Shown piece after piece: positions 18,363 to 26,307 of a DNA stretch of 64,000 bases. The notes beneath the pieces were generated by a model. The model saw only the letters and a list, made by a program, of their open reading frames with translations. It ran no database searches and was not told where the DNA came from. How positions within the stretch are numbered: the stretch's first letter is position 1; every line of letters begins with the position of its first letter. The translations under genes and the position numbers were made by a program. The DNA comes from Kitasatospora phosalacinea (lineage in GTDB: Bacteria > Actinomycetota > Actinomycetes > Streptomycetales > Streptomycetaceae), in NCBI RefSeq assembly GCF_000717185.1, contig NZ_JNYE01000022.1:1-64000 (forward strand). The letters run 5' to 3'.

Positions 18363-18524
18363 CCGGGGCCTCCTGTGGTGCGGACCGGACGATCCTAATG
18401 CCCCCGCCTCCCGCCCGGTGCACCGGCGAACCCTCCGTCCGCGCACCGGGCCCCTGTACGGGGCATCCCGCCCGTGGGACGATCGAGCCACCCTCACCCC
18501 TGCCCGCCCTTCCAGGAGTCCTGC

Positions 18525-19304
18525 ATGCCGCTGCTGCCGGGAGCCGAGCCGTACCGCCGAGCGGGCGGTCCGGTCGGTGTGCTGCTGGTCCACGGTTTCA
18601 CCGGTTCCCCGCAGTCCATGCGCCCGTGGGCCGAACACCTCGCCGACGCCGGACTGACCGTCTCCGTCCCCCTGCTGCCCGGCCACGGCACCCGCTGGCA
18701 GGACCTCCAGCACACCCGCTGGGAGGACTGGTACGCCACCGTCGAGGCCGCCTTCGCGGAACTCGCCGCCGACTGCGAGCAGGTCTTCGTCTGCGCGCTC
18801 TCGATGGGCGGCTCGCTCGCCCTGAGGCTCGCCGCGCAGCACGGCGACCGGGTCTCCGGACTGGTGCTCGTCAACCCCTCGGTGCGTTCCGACAACCCCG
18901 CGACGGTACTCCTTCCGCTGCTGCGCCACCTGCTCCCCTCCCTCCCCGGCGTGGCCGGCGACATCGCCCTCCCCGGCGCCGCCGAGGTCGGCTACGACCG
19001 CGTCCCGCTGCACGCCGCCTGGTCACTGGCCCGGCTGTGGGACGCCGCCCGGGCGGGAATGCCGTCGGTGACCCAACCCGTTCTGCTGATGCACAGTCCG
19101 CAGGACCACGTGGTCTCGCCGCGCAACTCGGCCCTGGTCCTCGCCCGGATATCCTCGACCGATGTGACGGAGCTGCTGCTGAGCCGCAGCTTCCACGTGG
19201 CCACGCTGGACCACGACGCCGGCCGGATCTTCGGCGCGAGCCTCGACTTCGTCCGGCGACTGGCCCCGGCAGCGGCGGTCGATGCCGGGAACCACTCGGG
19301 CTGA
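18525..19304 (+). CDS. Alpha/beta hydrolase (carboxylesterase-like)
   Basis: The 259-residue protein resembles the Est30/monoacylglycerol-lipase-like carboxylesterases. The oxyanion segment LLVHGFTGSPQSM lies at about 20-32, the nucleophile Ser93 in CALSMGGS, the acid in SPQDHVV, and the histidine in SRSFHVATLDHD. AGGAG at 18514-18518 supports the ATG at 18525; the longer in-frame start upstream has no such site. The natural ester substrate is unknown, though its neighbour makes phospholipids. The next gene may overlap its end if its upstream ATG is used. Confidence 0.9.
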   Translation: MPLLPGAEPYRRAGGPVGVLLVHGFTGSPQSMRPWAEHLADAGLTVSVPLLPGHGTRWQDLQHTRWEDWYATVEAAFAELAADCEQVFVCALSMGGSLALRLAAQHGDRVSGLVLVNPSVRSDNPATVLLPLLRHLLPSLPGVAGDIALPGAAEVGYDRVPLHAAWSLARLWDAARAGMPSVTQPVLLMHSPQDHVVSPRNSALVLARISSTDVTELLLSRSFHVATLDHDAGRIFGASLDFVRRLAPAAAVDAGNHSG

Positions 19305-19314
19305 AAGGCCGAAC

Positions 19315-19986
19315 GTGAACGAGACCAGCAAGGCGAACGACGACGAGGACCTGCCCCGCGAGGACGCCGGGACGGCCGAGCCCGCCGGGGCAGCCGGGGC
19401 GGAGACCGCCGCGCCCGCTCCCGCCCCCGGGCCCGCTCCCTCGCCCGCCGCGAAGGAGCGGCGTCCGGCCGCGGGCAGCCAGGCCGAACAGGACGCGATC
19501 TTCGCCGCGCTGGTGGCCCAGTTCGACGACCCGGTGGACCTCACCGACCCGGCCTGGCCCGAGGTGGAGAACCTGCGGGCGCAGAACGAGCGGCAGCGGG
19601 AGCGCGGGCAGCGGGGGCCGACCGCGCCCACCACGGGCAACGGGGGGCTCGGGGGGCTGGGCGACTTCACCCCGCGGCCCGTTCCCCGGCCGGGCGACGG
19701 GCCGCGCGACTACACCCCGGCCGAGGACCCGGACGAGGGCCACTTCGTGCCGCCGGAGCCGCCGCCGCTGCCCGAGGCCGAGGTGACCACCAAGTTCGCC
19801 TGGCTGGCCGTCCTCGGCGGCCCCGCGCTGCTGCTGTTCGACGCCGTGGTGTGGCACGAGGTCTCCGGCTGGCCCGCCTGGGTCGGCCTGCTGTCCTTCC
19901 TCGGCGGCTTCGGCACCCTGGTCGCCCGGATGAAGGACCGCGACGAGGACGAGCCGGAGGACCCGCACGGCGGCGCCGTCGTCTGA
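19315..19986 (+). CDS. Hypothetical membrane-anchored protein
   Basis: I do not recognise a functional family. The 223 residues have a long acidic, proline-rich and probably disordered N-terminal region (1-155), with a short conserved-looking FAALVAQFDDPVDL. Two C-terminal membrane helices follow at about 163-180 and 186-205 (FAWLAVLGGPALLLFDAVVW, AWVGLLSFLGGFGTLVARM), then a short acidic tail. The GTG at 19315 follows GAAAGG; an in-frame ATG at 19282 would overlap the hydrolase gene. It likely belongs to the same operon as the hydrolase. Confidence 0.72.
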   Translation: MNETSKANDDEDLPREDAGTAEPAGAAGAETAAPAPAPGPAPSPAAKERRPAAGSQAEQDAIFAALVAQFDDPVDLTDPAWPEVENLRAQNERQRERGQRGPTAPTTGNGGLGGLGDFTPRPVPRPGDGPRDYTPAEDPDEGHFVPPEPPPLPEAEVTTKFAWLAVLGGPALLLFDAVVWHEVSGWPAWVGLLSFLGGFGTLVARMKDRDEDEPEDPHGGAVV

Positions 19987-20051
19987 ACGGCCGTGCCGGG
20001 CCCGGGGGTTGACGACCGCTCAGCCACCGGCCCGGGCGGCCGGGCGGCCGG

Positions 20052-20813
20052 TCACTCCGGCGCGGGGATCCGCAGCGTCGCGAGCACCGGCAGGTGGTCG
20101 GTGGCCGCCCGCAGGTCCGCCTCCGAGACGCCCGGCAGCGGGTACGGCACCCCGCAGCCCAGCACCTCGACGTCCGGCGTGGCGAACACCCCGTCGATCC
20201 GCTGGTAGGGCTCCTTCGGCACCGAGGTGTACGTCCCGCCCCAGGGGGCCGCGGCGTGCGCGTCGGTCAGTTCCGCCGCGAGCGCGCGCCAACCCGGGCC
20301 GTCCGGGGGCTCGTTGAAGTCTCCGGCGACCACCCCCGGCTCCCCCGGCCGCAGTTGGCCCCGCAGCAGGGCGAACTGCCGCAGCCGCTCGGCCGGTTCG
20401 AGGCTGAGGTGGCAGCTGGTCACCGAGAACGGGCGGCTCCCGCCGATCCGCAGCAGTGCGCTCGCGAAGCCGCGCGCGTGCAGCCCCCGGGTCTTCGGCA
20501 GCAGCGCGTCCCGCAGCTCCAGCAGGTCCACCCGCAGGTTGCCCAGCAGCAGCGGCCCGGCCGCCACCCGGCCGCCCCCGGCCAGGATGACCGTCCCGGT
20601 CCGGCGCGCCAGCCAGGCGGCGGCCTTCTCGGTCTTCCAGTACCGCGGCGACTCCTGCACGCACACCACGTCCGGTTCGCAGGCCCGGATCACCCGGGCC
20701 ACCGCGGCCCGGTCGTCCCGCAGCGACCGCACGTTGTACGTCAGCACCCGTACCCGCCGCGCCCCGTCCGGCTCCGCCCCGGACGGCGCCAACGCAACAT
20801 CAGTGTCCGTCAT
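20052..20813 (-). CDS. Endonuclease/exonuclease/phosphatase family protein
   Basis: The 253-residue protein belongs to the metal-dependent EEP superfamily (DNase I, AP endonuclease, sphingomyelinase, inositol phosphatase). Visible motifs are VLTYNVRSLRDD near residue 24, VCVQES (the metal-binding Glu), TSCHLSLEP, VVAGDFNEPP, and the C-terminal ATDHLPV with the catalytic Asp-His. No signal peptide is present. Substrate cannot be decided from sequence. The ATG may be leaderless: TACTGT on the minus strand lies seven bases upstream (20821-20826) and there is no ribosome binding site. Confidence 0.85.
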   Translation of the reverse strand: MTDTDVALAPSGAEPDGARRVRVLTYNVRSLRDDRAAVARVIRACEPDVVCVQESPRYWKTEKAAAWLARRTGTVILAGGGRVAAGPLLLGNLRVDLLELRDALLPKTRGLHARGFASALLRIGGSRPFSVTSCHLSLEPAERLRQFALLRGQLRPGEPGVVAGDFNEPPDGPGWRALAAELTDAHAAAPWGGTYTSVPKEPYQRIDGVFATPDVEVLGCGVPYPLPGVSEADLRAATDHLPVLATLRIPAPE

Positions 20814-20924
20814 TTGACCGACAGTAACAGCCCCCGCCCGCCCGGGGTGCGACCCCGGGAGGTGCGCCCGGGAGGCGCGTCCGGGAGGGCGGGGCGCCGC
20901 GCGGCCCGGGCCGTGAACGCCGAC

Positions 20925-20967
20925 AAGGCCGCGACGGGAGCGGTGACTTGCCCTCCGTCGCGGCCTT
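20925..20967 (-). terminator. Terminator hairpin after glkA
   Basis: AAGGCCGCGACGG (20925-20937) pairs perfectly with CCGTCGCGGCCTT (20955-20967), 13 bp. The outer GTGAACGC and GCGTTCAC sequences extend the structure. It lies 24 bases beyond the glkA stop. Confidence 0.78.
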
Positions 20968-20990
20968 GCGGTGCGTTCACCCGGGGTGGG

Positions 20991-21932
20991 TCAGGTGCGT
21001 GCCAGGTCCGCCGCGCCCGCGATGCCCGCGGCCGAACCCATCGACGCCAGCACCACGTTGGCGCGGGGCCGGGCCGGGCCGCCGGTCAGGTACTTCTCGA
21101 AGGCGGCGGCGACCGGGTCGAGCAGCAGGCTGCCGGAGTCGGAGACGCCGCCGCCCAGGACGAAGACGCCCGGGTCGAACAGCGCGGCCAGGTCGGCCAT
21201 GCCGCGGCCGAGCCAGTCGGCGAGCTCCGCGTAGCAGGAGAGCGCCAGCGCGTCGCCCTCCGCGGCGGCCTCGGTGATGTGGATGCCGCGGATGGTCTCG
21301 GCGACGCCGTCGTTGAGTTCGAGCATCCGCTTGCCCGCGATCGGGTCGGCGGCGGCGCGCTCGCGGCCGTAGCGGCGCAGGGAGCGCCCGGAGCCGTACT
21401 GCTCCCAGCAGCCGTGGCCGCCGCAGCCGCACTCCAGGCCGTCGGGGACCATGTTGAGGTGGCCGATCTCGCCCGCCACGCCGAACCGGCCGCGGTGCAG
21501 GCGGCCGTCGAGGACGATGCCGCCGCCGATGCCGGTGCCGACGGTGATCAGGACCATGTCCTCGTACGCGGCGGCGGCGCCGAACCGGAACTCGGCCCAG
21601 GCGGCGCAGTTGGCGTCGTTCTCGACGACGGTCTCCAGGCCGGTGAGTTCCTCGACGCGCTGCTTGAGGGGCTCGTTCTCCCAGGCGATGTTGGGCGCCA
21701 TCAGGACGGTGGAGCGGTCCCGGCTGACGAAGCCGGGGGCACCCACGCCGACCGCGGCGACGTCCGGGTACTGCTCCTTCAACTCCCGTACGCCCTGGGC
21801 GATGGCATCGACCGCCCACTGGGGGTCGGCCGGGGTCGGCACCCGGGTCTTGGCCAGAATCTCGCCGGACTCGTCGACCACGCCTGCTGCGATCTTGGTA
21901 CCGCCGACGTCCACGCCGATGGTCAGAGCCAT
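20991..21932 (-). CDS. glkA: Glucokinase, ROK family
   Basis: GlkA phosphorylates glucose with ATP and, in Streptomyces, is also required for glucose repression. The 313-residue protein has the N-terminal ATP motif GVDVGGTKIA, the sugar-binding VENDANCAAWAE, GTGIGGGI, and the ROK zinc signature CGCGGHGCWEQYGSG. There is no N-terminal DNA-binding domain, so it is an enzyme and not a ROK repressor. Its leader contains a hairpin (21961-21984) and, further up, a perfect 12-base palindrome. The gene order with the small DUF5304-like gene upstream matches my memory of the S. coelicolor glkA locus. Confidence 0.96.
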   Translation of the reverse strand: MALTIGVDVGGTKIAAGVVDESGEILAKTRVPTPADPQWAVDAIAQGVRELKEQYPDVAAVGVGAPGFVSRDRSTVLMAPNIAWENEPLKQRVEELTGLETVVENDANCAAWAEFRFGAAAAYEDMVLITVGTGIGGGIVLDGRLHRGRFGVAGEIGHLNMVPDGLECGCGGHGCWEQYGSGRSLRRYGRERAAADPIAGKRMLELNDGVAETIRGIHITEAAAEGDALALSCYAELADWLGRGMADLAALFDPGVFVLGGGVSDSGSLLLDPVAAAFEKYLTGGPARPRANVVLASMGSAAGIAGAADLART

Positions 21933-21960
21933 GTGTCCCTCAGCTATTCACTCGTTCCCG

Positions 21961-21984
21961 CTCAGCGGAACCGTACCCGCTGAG
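21961..21984 (-). promoter_or_regulatory. Hairpin in the glkA 5' leader
   Basis: CTCAGCGG (21961-21968) and CCGCTGAG (21977-21984) form a perfect 8-bp inverted repeat with an 8-base loop, 29 bases before the glkA ATG. It could be an operator or an RNA structure; nothing in the sequence decides which. Confidence 0.5.
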
Positions 21985-22067
21985 GGGTCCCCACGTATAC
22001 AGCCTGGCGTACATTATTCGAAGGCAATTCCAGACCCATTGGTCATGGTGCCTTCAGAAGTCATACC

Positions 22068-22079
22068 AACGGTACCGTT
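22068..22079. promoter_or_regulatory. Perfect palindrome upstream of glkA
   Basis: AACGGTACCGTT is a perfect 12-base palindrome, 136 bases upstream of the glkA start and 50 bases past the end of the preceding gene. It sits in an AT-richer stretch, which makes it a reasonable operator candidate. No regulator is identified. Confidence 0.4.
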
Positions 22080-22128
22080 CAGTAATGGATCGTGGCCGTA
22101 GTGTGACGTCGCCGCCGGGCCGGATTAA

Positions 22129-22467
22129 CTACTTGTCGGACGCCTCCGCGGGCCCGTCCAGGTCCACCCGTTCGGTCTCGGCGTGTTGGGCCGCCGACCA
22201 GCGCCGTTCGTGGCCGGCCACCGCGGCCCGGTAGGCGGCCAGCAGCTCGCCGCCCGCGGCGGCGAGGTGGCCGTACACCTCGGGGTTGGACTCGCGCAGC
22301 CGGCCGCCGACCTCCACGGCCTTGCCGCCCAGCGCGGCGGCGAACTTCCGCACCTCCTCGACCAGCGGCGCGAACTCCCCCGCCCCGCCCGGCCGTTCCC
22401 GCCCCTGCTCCTGCTCCTGCTGCCGCTGGTCCTGCCGCCCCTGCTCCTGCTGCTGCTCGGTGCTCAC
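22129..22467 (-). CDS. DUF5304-like small protein
   Basis: The product is about 112 residues, glutamine- and glutamate-rich at the N-terminus, followed by an amphipathic helical region (FAPLVEEVRKFAAALGGKAVE) and LRESNPEVYGHLAAAGGELL. It appears to match the actinobacterial DUF5304 family; no function is known to me. The GTG at 22467 is preferred because GAGAGGAG precedes it at good spacing; an ATG six codons upstream lies within that site. It is followed by glkA after a 196-base gap and preceded closely by the ArsA-like gene. Confidence 0.75.
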   Translation of the reverse strand: MSTEQQQEQGRQDQRQQEQEQGRERPGGAGEFAPLVEEVRKFAAALGGKAVEVGGRLRESNPEVYGHLAAAGGELLAAYRAAVAGHERRWSAAQHAETERVDLDGPAEASDK

Positions 22468-22494
22468 CGCGCCACTCCTCTCCATCGGTACGGG

Positions 22495-23661
22495 CTACCC
22501 GCGCGGCCAGAGCGCCGGGTCGGGCGTGAACCGCACCGACAGCACCCCGTCCGCCAGTCCGGCCCCGCTGACCGTGCAACGGCGCAGCGCGGACGGGAGT
22601 GCCAGGACCCGCCGGTAACCTCCGACGCCGAGCACGAGCTCGTCGCCGCGGCGCAGCAGTTCGAGCTCGCCGCGGTCGGCGCCGGGCAGCGGCAGGTGCC
22701 AGAGCAGGAGGTTCTCGGCGGCGAGCCGGTCCTCGGTGCGGGGGTCGGCGGGGGCGGGCGGGCGCGGGGCGCCCGCGGCGTAGAGCCGTTCGGCGAGTTC
22801 TTCCAGGCCGCCGTCCGGCTGCCGGGCGACCAGCACCGGGACTTCCCCCAACTCCTCGGCGACGGCGGCGAGTTGCTCGTCCTGCCGGGCGGCCGCGGCG
22901 GCCAGCCAGGGGTCGGGCGAGCCGACCGCGGCGGCGGGCAGCGCGCCGTGCGCGACGACGGCGTCCAGCGGGAGGCCGTGCAGGGCGAGTCCGGCCCGGA
23001 TCCGGGCCAGGGCGCGGGGGGCGGGCCGGGCGGCGTCCAGGACGAGGCGGACGGTGGTGCCGGGGGCGGTGATCGCGGCGGCGGCCCCGGCGAGCGCGGC
23101 GGAGGCGGCGGCCCGGGCCTCGAACAGCCGGTCGGTGGGCATCGGGACGCCCGCCAGGTTGGCCAGCAGCGGGCGCAGCGCGCGGGCGGCCTGGCGCTGC
23201 TCGGGCAGCAACCGGGCGAGGTAGCGCTCCAGTTGGGCGGGCAGGGCGAGGGTGGCGACCAGTTCGGCGGGCGGCGGGGCGGCGACCACCAGCACCTCGG
23301 CCTTGGCCCGGGGCAGGGCGCGCAGCAGGGCGAGGGCGCGGGTGCCGGGCAGCGGGGCGAGCTCCTCGGGGTCGAGCGGCTGGGCGCCGATCAGGTCGAG
23401 GGCGGGGGCGAGCCGGTCGCGGCAGCCGTCGAGGGCGGCGCGGAAGGCGGCCTGCTCGTCGATCCGGGCGGCGGCCAGGTGCCGCTCCAGCTCGACGGGC
23501 TCGGGGCCGAGCCGGACGCCGAGCAGGTCGTCGACGGCGCGGTGCGGGTCGTCGGCGGCGAGCAGCAGGGTGTCGCTGCCCCGCCGGGCGTGGTGCAGGG
23601 CGGTGGCGGCGGCGATCCGGCCGGACTCCGGGCCGCTGACCAGTACGGTGCGGGTGGCCAC
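22495..23661 (-). CDS. ArsA/GET3-like ATPase with degenerate P-loop
   Basis: The 388-residue protein has the overall layout of ArsA-family ATPases as found next to SRPBCC proteins in actinobacteria. Its N-terminal Walker A position reads VSGPESGRIAAATA: the conserved lysine and Ser/Thr of GKT/S are absent, so ATP hydrolysis is doubtful. A later VRLVLDAARPA resembles the switch/target segment. The C-terminal part (LLWHLPLPGADRGELELLR, DELVLGVGGYRRVL) matches the beta-rich ArsA HSP20-like domain. It starts at GTG 23661, eight bases after the SRPBCC stop, and is likely co-transcribed with it. Function unknown. Confidence 0.72.
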   Translation of the reverse strand: MATRTVLVSGPESGRIAAATALHHARRGSDTLLLAADDPHRAVDDLLGVRLGPEPVELERHLAAARIDEQAAFRAALDGCRDRLAPALDLIGAQPLDPEELAPLPGTRALALLRALPRAKAEVLVVAAPPPAELVATLALPAQLERYLARLLPEQRQAARALRPLLANLAGVPMPTDRLFEARAAASAALAGAAAAITAPGTTVRLVLDAARPAPRALARIRAGLALHGLPLDAVVAHGALPAAAVGSPDPWLAAAAARQDEQLAAVAEELGEVPVLVARQPDGGLEELAERLYAAGAPRPPAPADPRTEDRLAAENLLLWHLPLPGADRGELELLRRGDELVLGVGGYRRVLALPSALRRCTVSGAGLADGVLSVRFTPDPALWPRG

Positions 23662-23669
23662 GGGCCCGG

Positions 23670-24101
23670 TCAGCCCTCGACGCGCTTCTTCAACCCGGCC
23701 AGCGCCCGGTCGATGATGACCTTCTCGGCCTTGCGCTTGATCATGCCGAGCATCGGGATCTTGACGTCCACGGCCAGCTGGTAGGTGACCTCGGTGCCCT
23801 TCCCGGCGGGGGCGAGCGCGTACGAGCCGTCCAGGGCGCGCAGCATCTGGCTGCTGACCAGGGTCCAGCTGACCTCGCGGTCGCCGTCCCAGGTGTAGGC
23901 GAGGGTGTGCTCGTCGCGGATGGCCCCGGCGTCCAGCAGCAGGCGCACCTTGGCGGCGCGGCCGTCGGGGCCGGCCTCCAGGACGTCGATCTCCTTGACC
24001 TCGCCGGTCCACTGCGGGTAGGCGGCGAAGTCGGCGATCACCGCCATGACCTCGGCCGGGGTGGCGTCGATGACAATGCTCGACCTGGTGTGCTCCGCCA
24101 T
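23670..24101 (-). CDS. SRPBCC (START/Bet v1-like) family protein
   Basis: This 143-residue protein is a START-superfamily ligand-binding fold of the polyketide cyclase/dehydrase type. Typical features are SSIVIDATPAEVMAVIADFA at the start (beta1-helix), YPQWTGEVKEIDVL, and a long C-terminal helix (KAEKVIIDRALAGLKKRVEG). The bound ligand is unknown, and nothing nearby suggests polyketide synthesis. GGAGG precedes the ATG. It heads an operon with the ArsA-like gene. Confidence 0.88.
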   Translation of the reverse strand: MAEHTRSSIVIDATPAEVMAVIADFAAYPQWTGEVKEIDVLEAGPDGRAAKVRLLLDAGAIRDEHTLAYTWDGDREVSWTLVSSQMLRALDGSYALAPAGKGTEVTYQLAVDVKIPMLGMIKRKAEKVIIDRALAGLKKRVEG

Positions 24102-24349
24102 TGCGGCCTCCGCGATCTCCCTGTGCTGCTGTGCGCCCAGCAGAGGCTATCGCGGGCGGGGCGGCGCGCTTCCCGCGCGGGCACCTACCGGCGGGTCACC
24201 TGCGGGCTGTCGTAGGGTTCGAACCGGTCCACCCGCACGCCCGACCTGCGGTGTGACGATCGGAACACCGGGGCCGACCCCTCTGGTCGAACGCACCTAC
24301 CCGGCAGTAACGTCCAGTCGTCCCGCAGCGTCGCAGACGAGGAGCAGTC

Positions 24350-26146
24350 TTGCTCGACGAGTTCAGCCTTCCGGCCCGCTACCAGGTTCCGAGCGGCGGC
24401 AACCTCGCCGACCTGGTCCACCAGAACGCGGAGCGGCACCCGGGCGTCGCTGTGCTCAGCCGCAAGACCGCCGGGCAGTGGCAGGACCTCACCGCCGCCC
24501 AGTTCCTCGCCGAGGTGCACGCCGTCGCCAAGGGCCTGGTCGCCACCGGCATCGGCCCCGGCGACCGGGTCGCCGTGATGTCCCGCACCCGCTACGAGTG
24601 GACGCTGCTCGACTTCGCGATCTGGACGGCGGGCGCGATCACCGTCCCCGTGTACGAGACCTCCTCCGCCGAGCAGGTCCGCTGGATCCTCGGCGACTCC
24701 GGCGCGCTCGCCGTCGTCACCGAGACCGACCAGCACGCCGCCGTGGTCGAGGAGGTCCGCGGCGACCTGCCCGGGCTCCAGCACACCTGGCAGATCGAGC
24801 GGGACGGCGTCGCCGCCCTCACCGCGGCCGGCACCGGCGTGGACGACGCGGTGATCGCCGAGCGCCGCGCCCTGGCCGGGCCGGACTCGATCGCCACCGT
24901 CGTCTACACCTCCGGCACCACCGGCCGCCCCAAGGGCTGCCAGCTCACCCACGGCAACTTCCTCGCCGAGCTGGGCAACGTCACCGCCCGGATGCCCGAG
25001 CTGTTCCGCACCGGCGAGTCCTCCGTCCTGCTGTTCCTGCCGCTGGCCCACGTGCTCGGCCGGATCGCCGAGATCGCCGCCGCCATCGCGCCGGTCAAGC
25101 TCGGTCACGTCTCCGACGTCAAGAACGTCACCGAGGAGCTCGGCTCCTTCAAGCCGACCCTGATCCTCGGCGTCCCCCGGGTCTTCGAGAAGGTCTACAA
25201 CACCGCCCGCGCCAAGGCCCAGGCCGACGGCAAGGGCGGCGTCTTCGACCGCGCCGCCGACACCGCCGTCGCCTACAGCCGCGCCCTCGACGCCGGACGC
25301 CCCGGGCTCGGCCTGCGGATCCGCCACGCGCTCTTCGACCGGCTCGTCTACCGCAAGCTCCGGGCCGCCCTCGGCGGCCGCTGCCGCTACGCCATCTCCG
25401 GCGGCGCCCCGCTCGGCGAGCGCCTGGGCCACTTCTACCGCGGCATCGGCTTCGTCGTCCTGGAGGGCTACGGCCTCACCGAGTCCTGCGCCGCCACCGC
25501 CTTCAACCCCCACGACAAGCCCAAGATCGGCACCGTCGGCCAGCCGCTGCCCGGCTCGGCGATCCGGATCGCCGCGGACGGCGAGGTCCTGCTCAAGGGC
25601 CCGCAGGTCTTCACCGGCTACTGGAACAACCCCGCCGCCACCGCCGAGGCCCTCCAGGACGGCTGGTTCGCCACCGGCGACCTCGGCACCCTCGACGACG
25701 AGGGCTACCTGACCCTCACCGGCCGCAAGAAGGAGATCATCGTCACCGCGGGCGGCAAGAACGTCGCCCCCGCCGTGATCGAGGACCGCATCCGCGCCCA
25801 CGCGATCATCGGCGAGGTCATGGTGGTCGGCGACCGCAAGCCCTTCATCGCCTGCCTGGTCACCGTCGACGACGAGTTCTTCCCCCGCTGGAAGGCCCTC
25901 AACGGCAAGCCCGCCGACGCGACCCTCGACCAGCTCCGCGAGGACCCCGACCTGCTCGCCGCCGTCCAGGCCGCGATCGACGACGGCAACCAGGCCGTCT
26001 CGCACGCCGAGGCGGTCAAGAAGTTCCACCTCCTCACCACCACCTTCACCGAGGCCGGCGGCCACCTCACCCCCTCCCTCAAGCTCAAGCGCAACGTCGT
26101 CCTCAAGGACTTCGCCGCCGAGATCGAGGGCCTCTACACCAAGTAG
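24350..26146 (+). CDS. Long-chain fatty-acid CoA ligase (FadD15-like)
   Basis: The enzyme activates fatty acids as acyl-adenylates and then acyl-CoA. The 598-residue length and motifs match long-chain acyl-CoA synthetases: the P-loop YTSGTTGRPKGCQLTHGN near residue 187, GYGLTESCA, and TGDLGTLDDEGYLTLTGRKK with the hinge and the catalytic lysine region near the end. The TTG start at 24350 follows GAGGAG at 24339-24344 at good spacing. A hairpin follows within four bases of the stop. It diverges from the SRPBCC gene and converges on a glycosyltransferase. Confidence 0.93.
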   Translation: MLDEFSLPARYQVPSGGNLADLVHQNAERHPGVAVLSRKTAGQWQDLTAAQFLAEVHAVAKGLVATGIGPGDRVAVMSRTRYEWTLLDFAIWTAGAITVPVYETSSAEQVRWILGDSGALAVVTETDQHAAVVEEVRGDLPGLQHTWQIERDGVAALTAAGTGVDDAVIAERRALAGPDSIATVVYTSGTTGRPKGCQLTHGNFLAELGNVTARMPELFRTGESSVLLFLPLAHVLGRIAEIAAAIAPVKLGHVSDVKNVTEELGSFKPTLILGVPRVFEKVYNTARAKAQADGKGGVFDRAADTAVAYSRALDAGRPGLGLRIRHALFDRLVYRKLRAALGGRCRYAISGGAPLGERLGHFYRGIGFVVLEGYGLTESCAATAFNPHDKPKIGTVGQPLPGSAIRIAADGEVLLKGPQVFTGYWNNPAATAEALQDGWFATGDLGTLDDEGYLTLTGRKKEIIVTAGGKNVAPAVIEDRIRAHAIIGEVMVVGDRKPFIACLVTVDDEFFPRWKALNGKPADATLDQLREDPDLLAAVQAAIDDGNQAVSHAEAVKKFHLLTTTFTEAGGHLTPSLKLKRNVVLKDFAAEIEGLYTK

Positions 26147-26149
26147 TCG

Positions 26150-26285
26150 CGCGCCCCGACAGGGGCGCGGGGAACTGCGCGGCCGACCCGGCACCCGCAG
26201 CCGGATCGCGACGCAGGACGACCACCTGCACCGTCCCGCGATCTCGCTGACGTGCTCCTCAGCTGCGCGCAGTTCCCCGCGCCCC
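26150..26285. repeat. Intergenic inverted repeat / terminator element
   Basis: Between two convergent genes lie a local hairpin (CGCGCCCC 26150-26157 with GGGGCGCG 26162-26169) and a larger inverted repeat. The 20-mer at 26162-26181 (GGGGCGCGGGGAACTGCGCG) is perfectly complementary to 26266-26285. The GGGGCGCGGGGAACTGCGC word is one I recall as a widespread intergenic element in Streptomyces genomes. A related element occurs at 40191-40349. It probably terminates transcription from both sides. Confidence 0.85.
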
Positions 26286-26307
26286 CGGTTCCGCCTCCCG
26301 CGCGGAC

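Noticed and set aside
24211..24230. GGTTCGAACC resembling a tRNA T-loop
   Set aside because: The flanking bases cannot form a T-stem, acceptor stem or anticodon arm. It is only a 10-base palindrome between two divergent genes.
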